Positions 39,401 through 51,400 of a DNA stretch of 64,000 bases are shown piece after piece (the stretch's first letter is position 1; every line of letters begins with the position of its first letter). Origin of the DNA: Rhabdophis nuchalis (taxonomy: Eukaryota > Chordata > Lepidosauria > Squamata > Natricidae); assembly GCA_039707465.1 (NCBI GenBank), contig CM077643.1, positions 61,692,605 to 61,756,604 on the forward strand, in the 5' to 3' direction. The notes under the pieces are model-generated. The model had not been told where the DNA came from. It saw only the letters and a list, made by a program, of their open reading frames with translations, and did not search any database. The position numbers were made by a program, and so were the translations under genes.

Positions 39401-42400
39401 TGCATGTCCAGGCACAAAAGTCAAAAAAGGCTAAATATATTGTACATTTTTAAAAATTTATATATAATAGAAAATGGATTGTGCAATACTTTAAACTAAA
39501 GCAAGGACAAAAATATTCGTTGGCATGCAGTTGAAGCCTCAATATGCAAGTCCCTAAACTAAATGTGTCTTCCTGGAATTGCATAGCAACTTCATGATTC
39601 CCAAGAAGCATATATTGTTACTAAAAAAAGGTGTGCTGTTTAAAAATGCTGCAGAAAAAAATGCCACATTTGTGTTCCCGAGCACCTTTTGTTTTCGAAT
39701 ACATAGTCATAATGAATATTACTAGACTTTGTCTATCCTCATAAATTCTGAAAGATAGAATGTGTGTTTTCATTCTACATTCCAAATTGCTTTAAGTAAT
39801 AAGCAAATCATCCTTTTGCAGGAGTGGTAGAAGAGACAGTGTCTCTGTCCGAAATAAAACTGCCAAGTGCAACACATCCACATTGGCTAGAACCTACCGT
39901 TTATTTTTCGGAAGAAGAAGCTCCTAATACAACTTTTTCAGATGGTGTAGGAACAGAATGTTTAAGCATGTTGTCAGTTGCCGTGAAAATACAGTCAAAT
40001 AAATCAGAAACAAATACAAAGGTTTGTATTTAGAATTAACTTACTTAGTTGTCTATCAATACATTTATATTTTGCCTTTTCTGTGAGAGCTTAGGATAGC
40101 ATATAGAAATATCCTCCCCCTCCACCGCCCCTTTTTATCCTCACAATAAATTTATTGGATAAGATTGTATTATAGGAAAATGACAGGTAAATAGCATCAG
40201 GTAGGAATTATATATAATTCTATACATTTGGCCCTGCTTGATAGGGCTACCTGGACTTGTAGTCTAACAATTCTGGATGGTACCACTTTATCACTGCACT
40301 ATAAAGTCTTGGAATTTCCAGTCAAATAATAACTTGTTATACCGTTTACATAGTTCTTGTTATGTTAGTAATATTATTAGCATTGTTAGTGTCAAAGGAA
40401 GGATAGGTTATGTTGTTCATCTAATTCCAAACATTTCAAACCATTAAACTAACTAGATATACATTATTTTCTAGGAGTTTTTAGTTGCAGTTGGGTTAAG
40501 AGGAGCCACTCTGCAGCATAGAGTACTTCCTTCTGGTTTAAGCTGGCATGAACAGGTATATCACTCTGCTAATTGTTTTTTGTTTCCAATTATTCATCAC
40601 TCAGTCTAATGGCCTCACGGCCAAATGAACTACTGAGAAACATTATAGATATTCTCAGATATTAACAGAAAAATCCTTAATTAGATAAAAATGCCTAATG
40701 ACATCTTAAATATAATCCATATAATGTAGTGCATATATTGCTAAAGAAAAAGTCGGCTGGGAGAATGACATAACTTACTTGAAAGAAAGTCTACATCCTG
40801 AACAATAGCATCATTTTTATAGTCATCCTTGTCTTAACAACCATTTATTCAGTGACCATTCAAAATTACAAGAGGACTTATGACCTGAAGTGATGGCCAT
40901 TGCAGCACCCCAACAGTCACGATTGTGACACTTGCTACACTTTTGCACTTACACCTAGTTGCCAAGTGCCCCACAATTATGAGATCATCATTTGCAATCT
41001 TCCCTGCCAGCTTCCCCAGAAAGTCAAATGCCTCTGTGCCCTGCTAAGAGAACTCCCTCTAGTTTCAGGGGGCAGGAGAAAAAGCTGAAATCCAAGCAGG
41101 ATTTTTAGCCACGGAGGCATTTCAGTTTTGGATCAGAGAAATTTGTCTTTCCACTCAGGCTAAAAATCTTGCTCGGATTTTTACAGGGAGGATTGTCAAC
41201 TCTGGATCAGGGAGGTGTTTCCATAGCCTCATTCTCCAAACCGCATAAGGCTTGCAGAATGATGTATGGTGGCTTGAGGAAAGAAGGTCTGGCATGAGCT
41301 TAAGCTGTCTCAGATATATTGCCCAGGCCTTTCAACAGGAGGAGAAAAATAGCTGAAGGTGAGTGGTGCAAGGCAGATCCGAGGAGCAGGGATTAAGCTG
41401 TCCCCTCAGGCTTGTACACCTTGAACAGCGCACAACATTTGTCAGTGGCAGCAGTAGTGCTTAGTGGTGAAGATGAGGCCTGGGGAAATGACAACTGGCT
41501 GAGACTACTAATGGCCTGGGTCTCTGTTTTGAGCTCAGCCCTAACATTACAGACAAATGTTGCAGGGCACGTAGCCTAGGTCACAAAGGAGATAGGTGGG
41601 TGAGGGGAGTCAGGTAGCATTTCTTAGTGGCAGCAATGGGGCTACTAGGGCTGATGTCATGGCCTGGGAGAAAAGGCAAATGGCAGAGACTGCTGAAGGC
41701 CTACAGGCCCCTGCATCCACATTGCTGCCACCAAGTGCAGTACTTCATTCCTGAACTTGTGCACTACTTCCACTGGGCCTCCCAGGACCGCCCCCGCCCA
41801 TCTGAGGTACTTCATTGGTCCTTGGGACTGTATCCGCTTAACATCCTACGAGTTCACTTAACAGCGACAACTAGGATTGCGGTAGTTGAGCAAACTGGTC
41901 AAGTGACATCTTGCTTAACCACCACTTTACTGTGCAATCGAGATTCCAGTCCCAGTCATGAGCATATGTTGAGAACTACTTGCAATATGGGATAAAATAA
42001 AAACGTATAAAAATATATCTTATTAAAAGCATTGCAACATTTTAATGTTGCAGCTATTTTTCACCATCATTTTCTCACTTCTTTATTAGTATTAAAATGT
42101 ATTTAAAAAACTGCTCCGTAACCTCAGTAAGTTCTTATAAGCTCAAATGAAAGATTCTATCCAATAACAGTTTAGCAGAACTCTATATGCTCCTCAAAGC
42201 ATATTCTATTTTCCCCCCATCCCTGAGGCCTGGGTGCCTCCTAGAAACCTATACTCGAAGGTTTTGCTGTAGCATAGTAAAGAACAAAATTTTGAATGAC
42301 CAAAGCTGCAGCAGGATAGTAAAACTATGCAAGCTACTACTGGGTCTAATATTTCACTTTTTAATATATGCTATGAAGTGGCCTTAAATTGTGGATAATT

Positions 42401-45400
42401 GGAAATCAATGGATCTACTTTTATGCTTTTGTAATTATAGATTTTGTATTTTTTGAATATTTCTGACGAACCTGTATTGGGATATAATCCTCCAGCCTCC
42501 ATTACAACATTTCATGTCCATCTCTGGAGTTGTGCTCTGAATTACAAGTAAGTTAAATGAGAAGATTGTTGTCAGTCTTAAATCTCATAAATACTTTGGT
42601 CCAAACTTTTGGAAATAATAATATTGGTGGGGATATTTTTGTTTTTGGCAGGCCTTTATTTTTGCCAACTAGATGTCTTCTTACTGTTGAAACATTTAGC
42701 ATTTCAAGTAGCATGGCACTGGATAAATCATCTTCTACTCTCAGGTAACATTTAAAAGGCCAACAGCCTCATTTTTACATTTATATTTTATTTTGGGTGT
42801 TATGAACATATAAATAAATAAATAATAAATAAATAAGGGAAGGGACTTGAGGCGGGGCACAGGGAAATTAAAAATGCATATAAAATCACAGACAATACAA
42901 TATTAAAAAGAATTAAACGAAACCCTGTGCTAAAATTCCCAAAGCTAAAATAAACCCCTAAAAACCCCTGAAAACAGTTAAGTTATCCCAAGCCGGCCAA
43001 GCAAAAGAAATGTGTTTTTAATTTTTGACGGAAGGAGCGGAGGTCCGTAGTTGTTCTAATATCGGGGGGAAGGTCATTCCAGAGGGTCGGGCCCGCCACA
43101 GAGAAGGCCCTTCCCCTGGGCGTCGCCCGCTGGCACATATATGAGGATGAAAATGAACTTTTAATGAAATTCAATGTTTGAATTTTTCATAAGTAACAAA
43201 AATCCTTTCTAAATCTATAATTGTTAATACTTGTTGAATCACCCATTTTTTGGCCACAGTGACTTCTGTTTTTAAAACATGAATTTGGAACTGACATTGA
43301 AACGAAATAGGACAAAACATGTGGTATATTCTTGTTTTGAAATATTTGTAAGATTTTCAACAATTTAAACATTAAAAAGTTTTTTCCCCCCTACGTTGTC
43401 CTTTTCTTGGTTTCTACCCTAAAGGATTATAATTTGAAGACATAAACATGTGGTTTTGAGGAAGATTTGACTCCAATAAAACTTAAATTGGTATTTGAAC
43501 AATCCCATATTTTTTTCCTCTACCATATTTAAAAGTTCATTCTTGTTGTAGTTTTTCACTTTTTCCTGACAACCAAATACTTCATTTGTTTGTATGTAGT
43601 TTTTTTGTGCTGTTCCCAGTTACGATTCAATGAACATTTATTTATTTTATTTTATTAAATTTATACCCCGCCCTTCTCCTTGTTAGGACCCAGGGCGGCG
43701 CACAGGCATCATTTAAAAACACAAAATACAATAAATATCAATTAAAATGTATTAAATTAATAAACCCGTGCTAAAACCCCATATTAAAACCCTTACCAAA
43801 TTATAAATTTTCTTAAAAAGTCAGAAACGGGGGGCTATCCTAGGCCGGCTTGTTGGAATAAATACGTCTTAAGACGTTGGCGGAAGAGGCGGAGATCCGA
43901 GATAGTACGAAGGTCGGGGGGTAGGTTGTTCCAGAGGGCCGGGCCCGCCACAGAGAAGGCCCTTCCCCTGGGTGTCGCCAACCGGCATTGCCCCGCCGAC
44001 GGCACCCGAAGAAGACCCTCTCTGTGGGAGCGGATCGGACGAAGGGATGTATGGGGCAGGAGGCGGTCTCGTATATAGCTATGCCCCGAGCCATGGAGCG
44101 ATTTAAAGATGGTCGTCAATACCTTGAAGCGCACTCGAAAGGCCACAGGCAGCCAGTGCAGCTCGCGCAGGAGAGGTGTTACGTGGGTTTGCCTTGAGGC
44201 ACCCATAATCACCCGCGCGGCCGCATTCTGTACTAACTGTAGCTTTCGAGTGCACCTCAAGGGAAGCCCCATGTAGAGAGCGTTACAGTAATCCAGCCGG
44301 GACGTCACAAGCACTTGAGTGACTGTGCGAAGGGCTCCCCGGTCCAGTAAGGGGCGCAACTGGCGTATCAGGCGTACCTGATAGAACCTCCCCCTGGCCA
44401 CGGCCGCCACATGGTCCTCCATGGACAGCCGGGAATCCAGGAGGACGCCCAAGTTGCGCGCCCTCTCCACGGGGGCCAGTTGTTCGCCCCCAATGGGCAG
44501 TATTGGACTTATCTGGCTGAACCGGGGTGCCGGAAACCACAGCCACTCGGTCTTGGACGGGTTGAGCTTGAGTTTGTTACTACCCATCCAGACATTGACA
44601 TTGCATGTCAATTTTGTTTTCACTTTGAGAATCTATTCCTAATCGTAGTTAAACTGCCTTACCAGAACAAATTCAATAACAGTGCAAAGTTAAGAAGATA
44701 ATTACATTTGTATTCTTTAGTCAAGTTGTTAAATGCATCATTTATTTGTATACCAAATACACAATTTAGGGTTTTTTGGCTGTAGGATAATCTTGGATGA
44801 AGCTGCTTTGCATTTATCTGACAAAAGTAATGCTACTATGACTCTCCAAAAAGGTAAGTGTATTTTGCATCGAAAAGAACCCAGAGAATCAAACATAGCC
44901 AGTTAGGATATTGAAAAGTGGTACAATATTAAGCATATAGGGTTGGTTAGGAAAATGTCAATTGGTTCTCTAGTTTTCTTGAGCAAAGACACTATAGTCA
45001 TTGTCTAATCTTAAAAGACATCTATGGTGGCAACTAATCTTTCTAGCTGAAGCCAAAAATGCAAATAGTGACACATTCTGGACCTAAAACTCATGAAAGT
45101 CTAAAAATGAGCAGGAGCAATTCAGATTTAAGGTACTCTTTTACTCAGTGCTTCATTTGCATATTTTTGTCTACAATAACAGGCCATTGAAACAGATCTC
45201 AAAGATCTAGTCTGTCTTTATCTTTCTATCCTTGCACAAACACATTCAATTATTTTCCTCATTTCCTTATTTTTCTTTCTTTCTGTCCTTGCTTTCCTAT
45301 TCAATTTGCCCAGTTTCCTTCTCGCTATTTGTGGACTTAGTTCCATGTATACATCCATTTACCTTCTCTTCTACTCTCTATTCTTCCAATGTGAATCAGG

Positions 45401-48400
45401 ATGAAAATGTTTATTGCTTCCCAGCCAAGCAGGAAAGGAGTAGTAGCAAGCATACAGAATATTTGATAGGAAAAAAAATGAGGAATGTGGGAGGTGAAAG
45501 TAGCTTGGACCCTGATTGTTGGATACAGTAATGGCCAAATATGTATATGCTGATTACATTCATTCCCAATCAGAAGTGAAATAACACCCCTTAAAGATGA
45601 ACGCAATGTCTGTTGATCTATCTGCTTATCTTCTCTCAATTAAAATGGGTTTGAATATTAATTGTAATACTATTTTGTATCAAGCGGGAAGTGTATAAGA
45701 AGCAGATAGCTTGGACAAATAAAGCTAAAAGGTCATTAAATAGGAGGAAATTACATTATGGTATAATCTCAATTTAACTGACCCCCATTTAACAGTCATT
45801 GGATGCAACTGGGCAAACAACTATTTAGGATTCACCCTTGAAATAAAGAAATCTATTGTTACTGAAGTATTTTTGGCAGTTTACTTCATGCAATTGGTAC
45901 AAATCACATTAAACTATGTATTGTATAATAGTGGAAATGACAAAAGTTGAAAATGGTTAGGGGGTTTACTATATATTAATATGGAAACTGAATTCAAAAT
46001 GTGTGAAGACAAGTAGTTTTCTTAAGAAGCAGTATTAAAACAGATATTTTTATTCTTTTTTTCAGATTATGTTCAAGTTATGGATATGGGACTGTTGGAA
46101 CTGACCATAAGGACAGTGAAAGCTGAATCTGGTGAAGAGAGGGTAAGTAAAAACATTAAAAACTAAATTATTTATTTACAATTTTGACAAAATAAGGCTA
46201 ATTTTGAACATAATATAAAACACACACACAACTAAATAATAAATAAATAAATAAAATATCTTTAGGGGGCTTATTTACAAAGAAAAATGAAAAATGAAGC
46301 TTTTTCTCCTGCCCCCTGAAACTTCAGAAAAATGAACTGTGTGTGTGTGTATGGGGGGGGGGGGTCTTCTAAGTGCACATGTTTTGTTTGTTGGTAAATA
46401 TGACTGCGTAGTTTTCATAGGGATCAAAGTAACTTGTTTTACTTTCTGTTGCCCAGAGCAATCCATATTTTGAACTACATTGTTCTAGTGATGTTATCCA
46501 CATTCGAACATGCTCAGATTCATGTGCTGCATTGATGAATCTTATACAATATATTGCAAGTTATGGTGATTTGAATCCTCCTGCTAAAATGGAGTGCACT
46601 TCTGGAGTGACCAAACAGAATGTGAAGGTATGAATATATATTTCTCTTAACTGTAAATAAGTGAAAACAGTCAGACTTTAAAATCAGCAAGGAAGGTTGC
46701 AGCATCTTAAAGTATATCACATTTATTGTGAAATAATCTTTCATCAATGACATATTGTCTATTTTTCTGAGATACTGAATGATAGTTCATGAAAACATAA
46801 ATTACTATAAACGTGTTAGCCTGCTGTAATAAAAACAGTAAAGCAAGGGTCCCCAACCTTTTTTTCACCAGGGACCGGTTTCATTTTAAAGAAAATTTTG
46901 CGGACCGGCTGAGGGGCTCAGCAGTCATGTGACGGGGTGGGCGTGGCCAACTTTGAAAATGTGAAACTCACTTAATGATCTTGGTTAGCAACCAAACTTT
47001 TGGCGTCAACTGTGGTCATAAGTTCTTTCTTTCTTTCTTTCTCTCTCTCTTTCTTTCTCTTACTTTGTCTCTGTCTCTCTTTTTCTCTCTCGCTATTTCT
47101 TTCTTTCTCTTTCCCTTTCTCTCTATTTCTTTCTCTTTCCCTCTTTCTGTATCTTTTCCTGTCTCTTTCTTTCCTTTCTGTCTCTTTCTCTCTGTCTGTC
47201 TTTCTCTCTCCCACTTTTTTCTTTCTTTCTCTCTTTGTGTCTCTCCTTCATCCGCCCATTTCTGTCACTCTGTGTGTGTGTGTGTGCGTGTGTCTGTCTG
47301 TCTTGCATTCATTCAATCACTCCTTCTGTGTCTCTGTCTATCTTTCTCTCCCTCCCTCCCTCTGTCTCTCTATGTGTGTCTGTCGTCGTCATCGTCGTCC
47401 CGTCCCCCCGCCCCCAGCCTCCTCATCCCGCCTGCCACGCTTGGTCGCTCGTTCGCTCGTTCAGGCTCCGTGGCTGGATAGGTGCCGGGCTGGAGAGGAG
47501 GAGGAGGGAGGGGGGCAGCCCATTGGGCAGAGCGCACGGGAGAACGCAGGAGGATGGTGGGGGCTCTTCCTCCACCCTCGTCGACGGAGGGACTCCTGTG
47601 CGCCGCCGGAGCAACCCGCCAGTTCCCTCCCCAGCCCGCAGAGCCTCCGCAGTCCCTGCAAGAAAATGAGTGGCCGGCATGCCAGCAGGGGAGGGAATCG
47701 GTGGCCGGTCCGGCGGCGTCCAGGAATCCTTCCGTCGACGAGGGTGGAGGAAGAGGCACACTTCAACGGCGCGAACAGCCGCGCCTGCGTTCTCCCGCGC
47801 GCTGTGCTCAGGGGGCTGCCTCCTCCTCCCTCCTCCTCCTCTCTAGCCCTGCGGCCCGGCTCCCATCCAGCCACGGACCGGCACCGGTCCGCGGCCCGGG
47901 GGTTGGGGACCCCTGCAGTAAAGGATTTGCATTATATGATAGACTAACCTCTTTGAAAATAATCAGTGGTTCATTTCATTTACTTAAAAAAAGAATGGTA
48001 CTCATGTTCTTATTTATATATATATTTATATACATATTAATGTTTTAAATAAGACAGCTAAACCAAATAAAGATGGAGGTATTTGGACACTAGATCACCA
48101 AGATCATTTAAACAACTTTAAACTTCTAGGTCCCCTTATAATATATGGAGCAGTAGCCTTAAAATACCTTTGGAGTAACTTCTGAAAAAGTTGGTCAGGA
48201 GTAACTTCTGAAAAAGTTTGTTGCATGTCCGTTTCAAATTTGGTTCTGTATAATTTTCTTATTTAGACAGATCCCTCTAGTTGGCCACCTTCCCATGGCC
48301 CAGTTCTTGCTGAAGCTGACCAACAAATTTTACGTGATTTAATGAGTGATGCTATGGAAGAGATTGAAACCCAGCAGCTGCTTTCCCCCTCTTGCCTACA

Positions 48401-51400
48401 AGCTAATGGTAAAATCTTTTTGAACTTTATTTTTAATCAAAAGCTATTTAAGTTTCATATGTATTTTTTTGAACACATTGTATTGTACTTATAATTTGCA
48501 CACCTATGAGTATTAAATGGTTTATTAACATTTTAAGAAGATTAAAAATTCATAGACACTTATTCTATATTAAGACAAAAGAAATCATTGAAAAAGCTAA
48601 GAGTGCAAAAGCAAAAAGAAAATAGAAGTAGCTTTTGATTTTCTTTACAACAGTTATAAGTACAATTATAAATTTACCTCTTGTTCTATGGTTACAATCC
48701 AACTTATTTTTTTCTATAATTATTTTTTTAATCTTCAAAACCATAAATCATAACTTTTTCCATTTCATGCAATAAATCTATTAGCCATAAAGATAGATAT
48801 TGGTTTGTTTTTTCTCTGATCAAAAAATTTGGCCATTTCTTCAAGTTCATCATTTTTACCAATCATTGCTCCATTGTGGATGATACTGAATCCTTCCATC
48901 TTTCTGTATATAATAATCTTGCTAACATGTCTTTTTCCAATTGTTTGTCCATCAGTCTCAAAAGTTTCAGTTGTATATTAGTCTTTAAAATCCTTGGAAT
49001 TAGTATATTGAATCTAAAATTTTCTGGCTTTTTACATATCCATGATAAACATGATAAAATATTCTTTCTCGTTCACATTTCCAATGTAAATTTGAGGTAC
49101 TTTTAACATTCTAAACAATTTTTGGGGTGACGTATACCAATGATACATCATTTTATAAAAAGTCTCCTCAAGATCATAATATAATGTAAATTTCAGCCAC
49201 ATATTTTCCCATTATTCCATCTGTACATTATAACCAAAGTTTTTAACCTACTTTATCCTTCTTTTATCCCACACCATCCTTAAATAAATGTCTTTATCTA
49301 AGTTATCTTCAAAAAAAATCTTTTAATTTTGTTTTACAGTCCTCCATTATTGCTTCTTTCTGTAACAATATCTGACATGTTACAACAAAAAGCAGTAAAG
49401 ATTGGACACAGTTTAAGAGTTTGGGTGACATGCTAAAGTATGAGTAATTTCTGATCTTTTCATAGCCATATTAGAAGAGTAAAGATGTAGTCAGTCTATC
49501 CTGGCAATCCCTTGATTACATGGAAAAGTTGAAACTTTTCCAACTTTTTCTGTTCTCTTCTAGGAAGCATGGATGAAAAGAGTCAAACACCAGCACCAGC
49601 ATGTTCAGATCTTTTCCTATTTCCTGATGAAAGCGGGAATCTCTCCCAAGAGCCGAGTCCCACTTATACATCATTTACTCCCAACATGATTAATGAAGTT
49701 ATAGGAGATGCCCCTTCCGAAAATGATGACTTCTGCATTCTTTTTGCACCAAAGGCAGTTATTTCTGTAAGATACACCTAATGTTATTTAAAAATCAGAA
49801 ATTTAAAAATGGAAAGTAGATTTTGGGATACATAGATTAAATTATGGCTATTAAAATACTGTAAAATGGCCACCTGGAAAGTCATTAACATTAACGTTAA
49901 TAATAACAATATGTTCATTTGTGATATTCTAAATATTAGAATACTTGATGGAGTGATTGAAGATCATTTAGCAATATTTATTCATCCATCCATCCATTTA
50001 GAACAGAGGTGTCAAACTCTTATTTCATTGAGGGCTGCATCAGGGTTATGTTTAACCTCGAGAGCGGGTAGGATGGGCATGGCCAGCTCGACATCATTCA
50101 TGTCAGGGGAGCCTGTGGTGGCCTGAGCACTCTGCCAGCAAAAATGGGCTCCTGAGCTCATGGGACAGCCTAATGCAACCTTCTGCCAGTGAAAAGAGAG
50201 AGCTCCATTTTTGCTGGCAGAGGCACTGCAGGCCAGTCCTTCACTCTCTAGGTTGGCCCCAAGGGCCTTCAGTTTGACACCCCTGATGTAGAGGGACTTG
50301 GCTTAAATTGAAAATCTTCTGAGGTTTTTTGCTTGCATTAATAATGACTTCAGTTGCTTTTCGTATACATTAAGTGAGTTTTAAGTACTTTGTTTTGTCA
50401 TTATTTTTGGTCCATTAGCTGTTTTAGAAAGTAATTGTCAATTGTGAATTTAAGTTGTCTTGGATTAAGGAAATAAGATAAATTAGTTCATTTGGTGGTT
50501 GTTGTTTTTAATTTTATGACTGGATAAAAATAAAGCCTAAATTAATCATAGGAAATACTAATTCCAAATTTTACTTCCGTTTTCACAGAATATTTTGGGT
50601 GTGCCTGAAATCATATTTCTATTACTTTTAATCAGTTTGAATAAAATAATTCACTGTTCCATTGTACATTTAAGATTCTGAATAATTTGTACTATTACTG
50701 TCCTTTTGAAAATATGTATCCTATTTCTATAAATTTATAACTTCCTTATTTTTCTCAGTTCCAATTTTACACTTGACATTATTTCATTTGAGTAATATAT
50801 AATTATATTTCTAACGCAAAAGGGTTTCAAATTATAGAACCACTCTTGTAAGTATGAAAATGGAAAAAGAAAAAATATGCATTCAGCTAATAGTCTGTAA
50901 TCCTTTAGGATAAGGAAGAAGAGCCAGTAGTGAAAACAATGGTTGAAGATGCTATAATAATAAAAGAAAACCATTTTAGTTTACCAGTGAAAAAGGCAGA
51001 TACAAGCAAGACACCGCTTCATTTTCCTGTTCCCCTCATGCGCTATGTTGTGAAAGAAATTTCACTCATTTGGCATCTTTATGGAGGAAAAGATTTTGGG
51101 AACATAACACCTACATCTCCAGCTAAAAGTTATATGTAAGTATTTCAGTACCAGTCCCTTCTGTTTTTACACAGGAGCTGAGACTTCTAAAAATTAGAAA
51201 TTAACTGAAAGAATTCCAGTTATTCAGAAAAATATGCACCTTCTCTGTCATTTTCTTTTGTAACTGCAATAGCAGCAATGAAAGAGAAGATATGGTCTAC
51301 CAGCCATGACTGTGAGCTCCCTGAGTGCATATGGTTGACTATTATAGATCATAGAGTATTGGACTGGATGTGTAATATAGGCCTAATAATGAGCATTCTA

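Noticed and set aside
43835..44623. 262-codon minus-strand frame as a host gene
   Set aside because: It is the C-terminal end of an L2-type ORF2 with the element's own 3' hairpin and tail.
47000..47947. Longest open frame in the window (315 codons, plus strand)
   Set aside because: It runs through CT-rich low-complexity DNA and the CpG-rich interior of an hAT element; composition is Ser/Leu/Phe then Arg/Pro/Ser, with no domain and overlapping frames in all phases.
48876..49106. 76-codon plus-strand frame
   Set aside because: Antisense to an L1-type remnant; no family features of its own.
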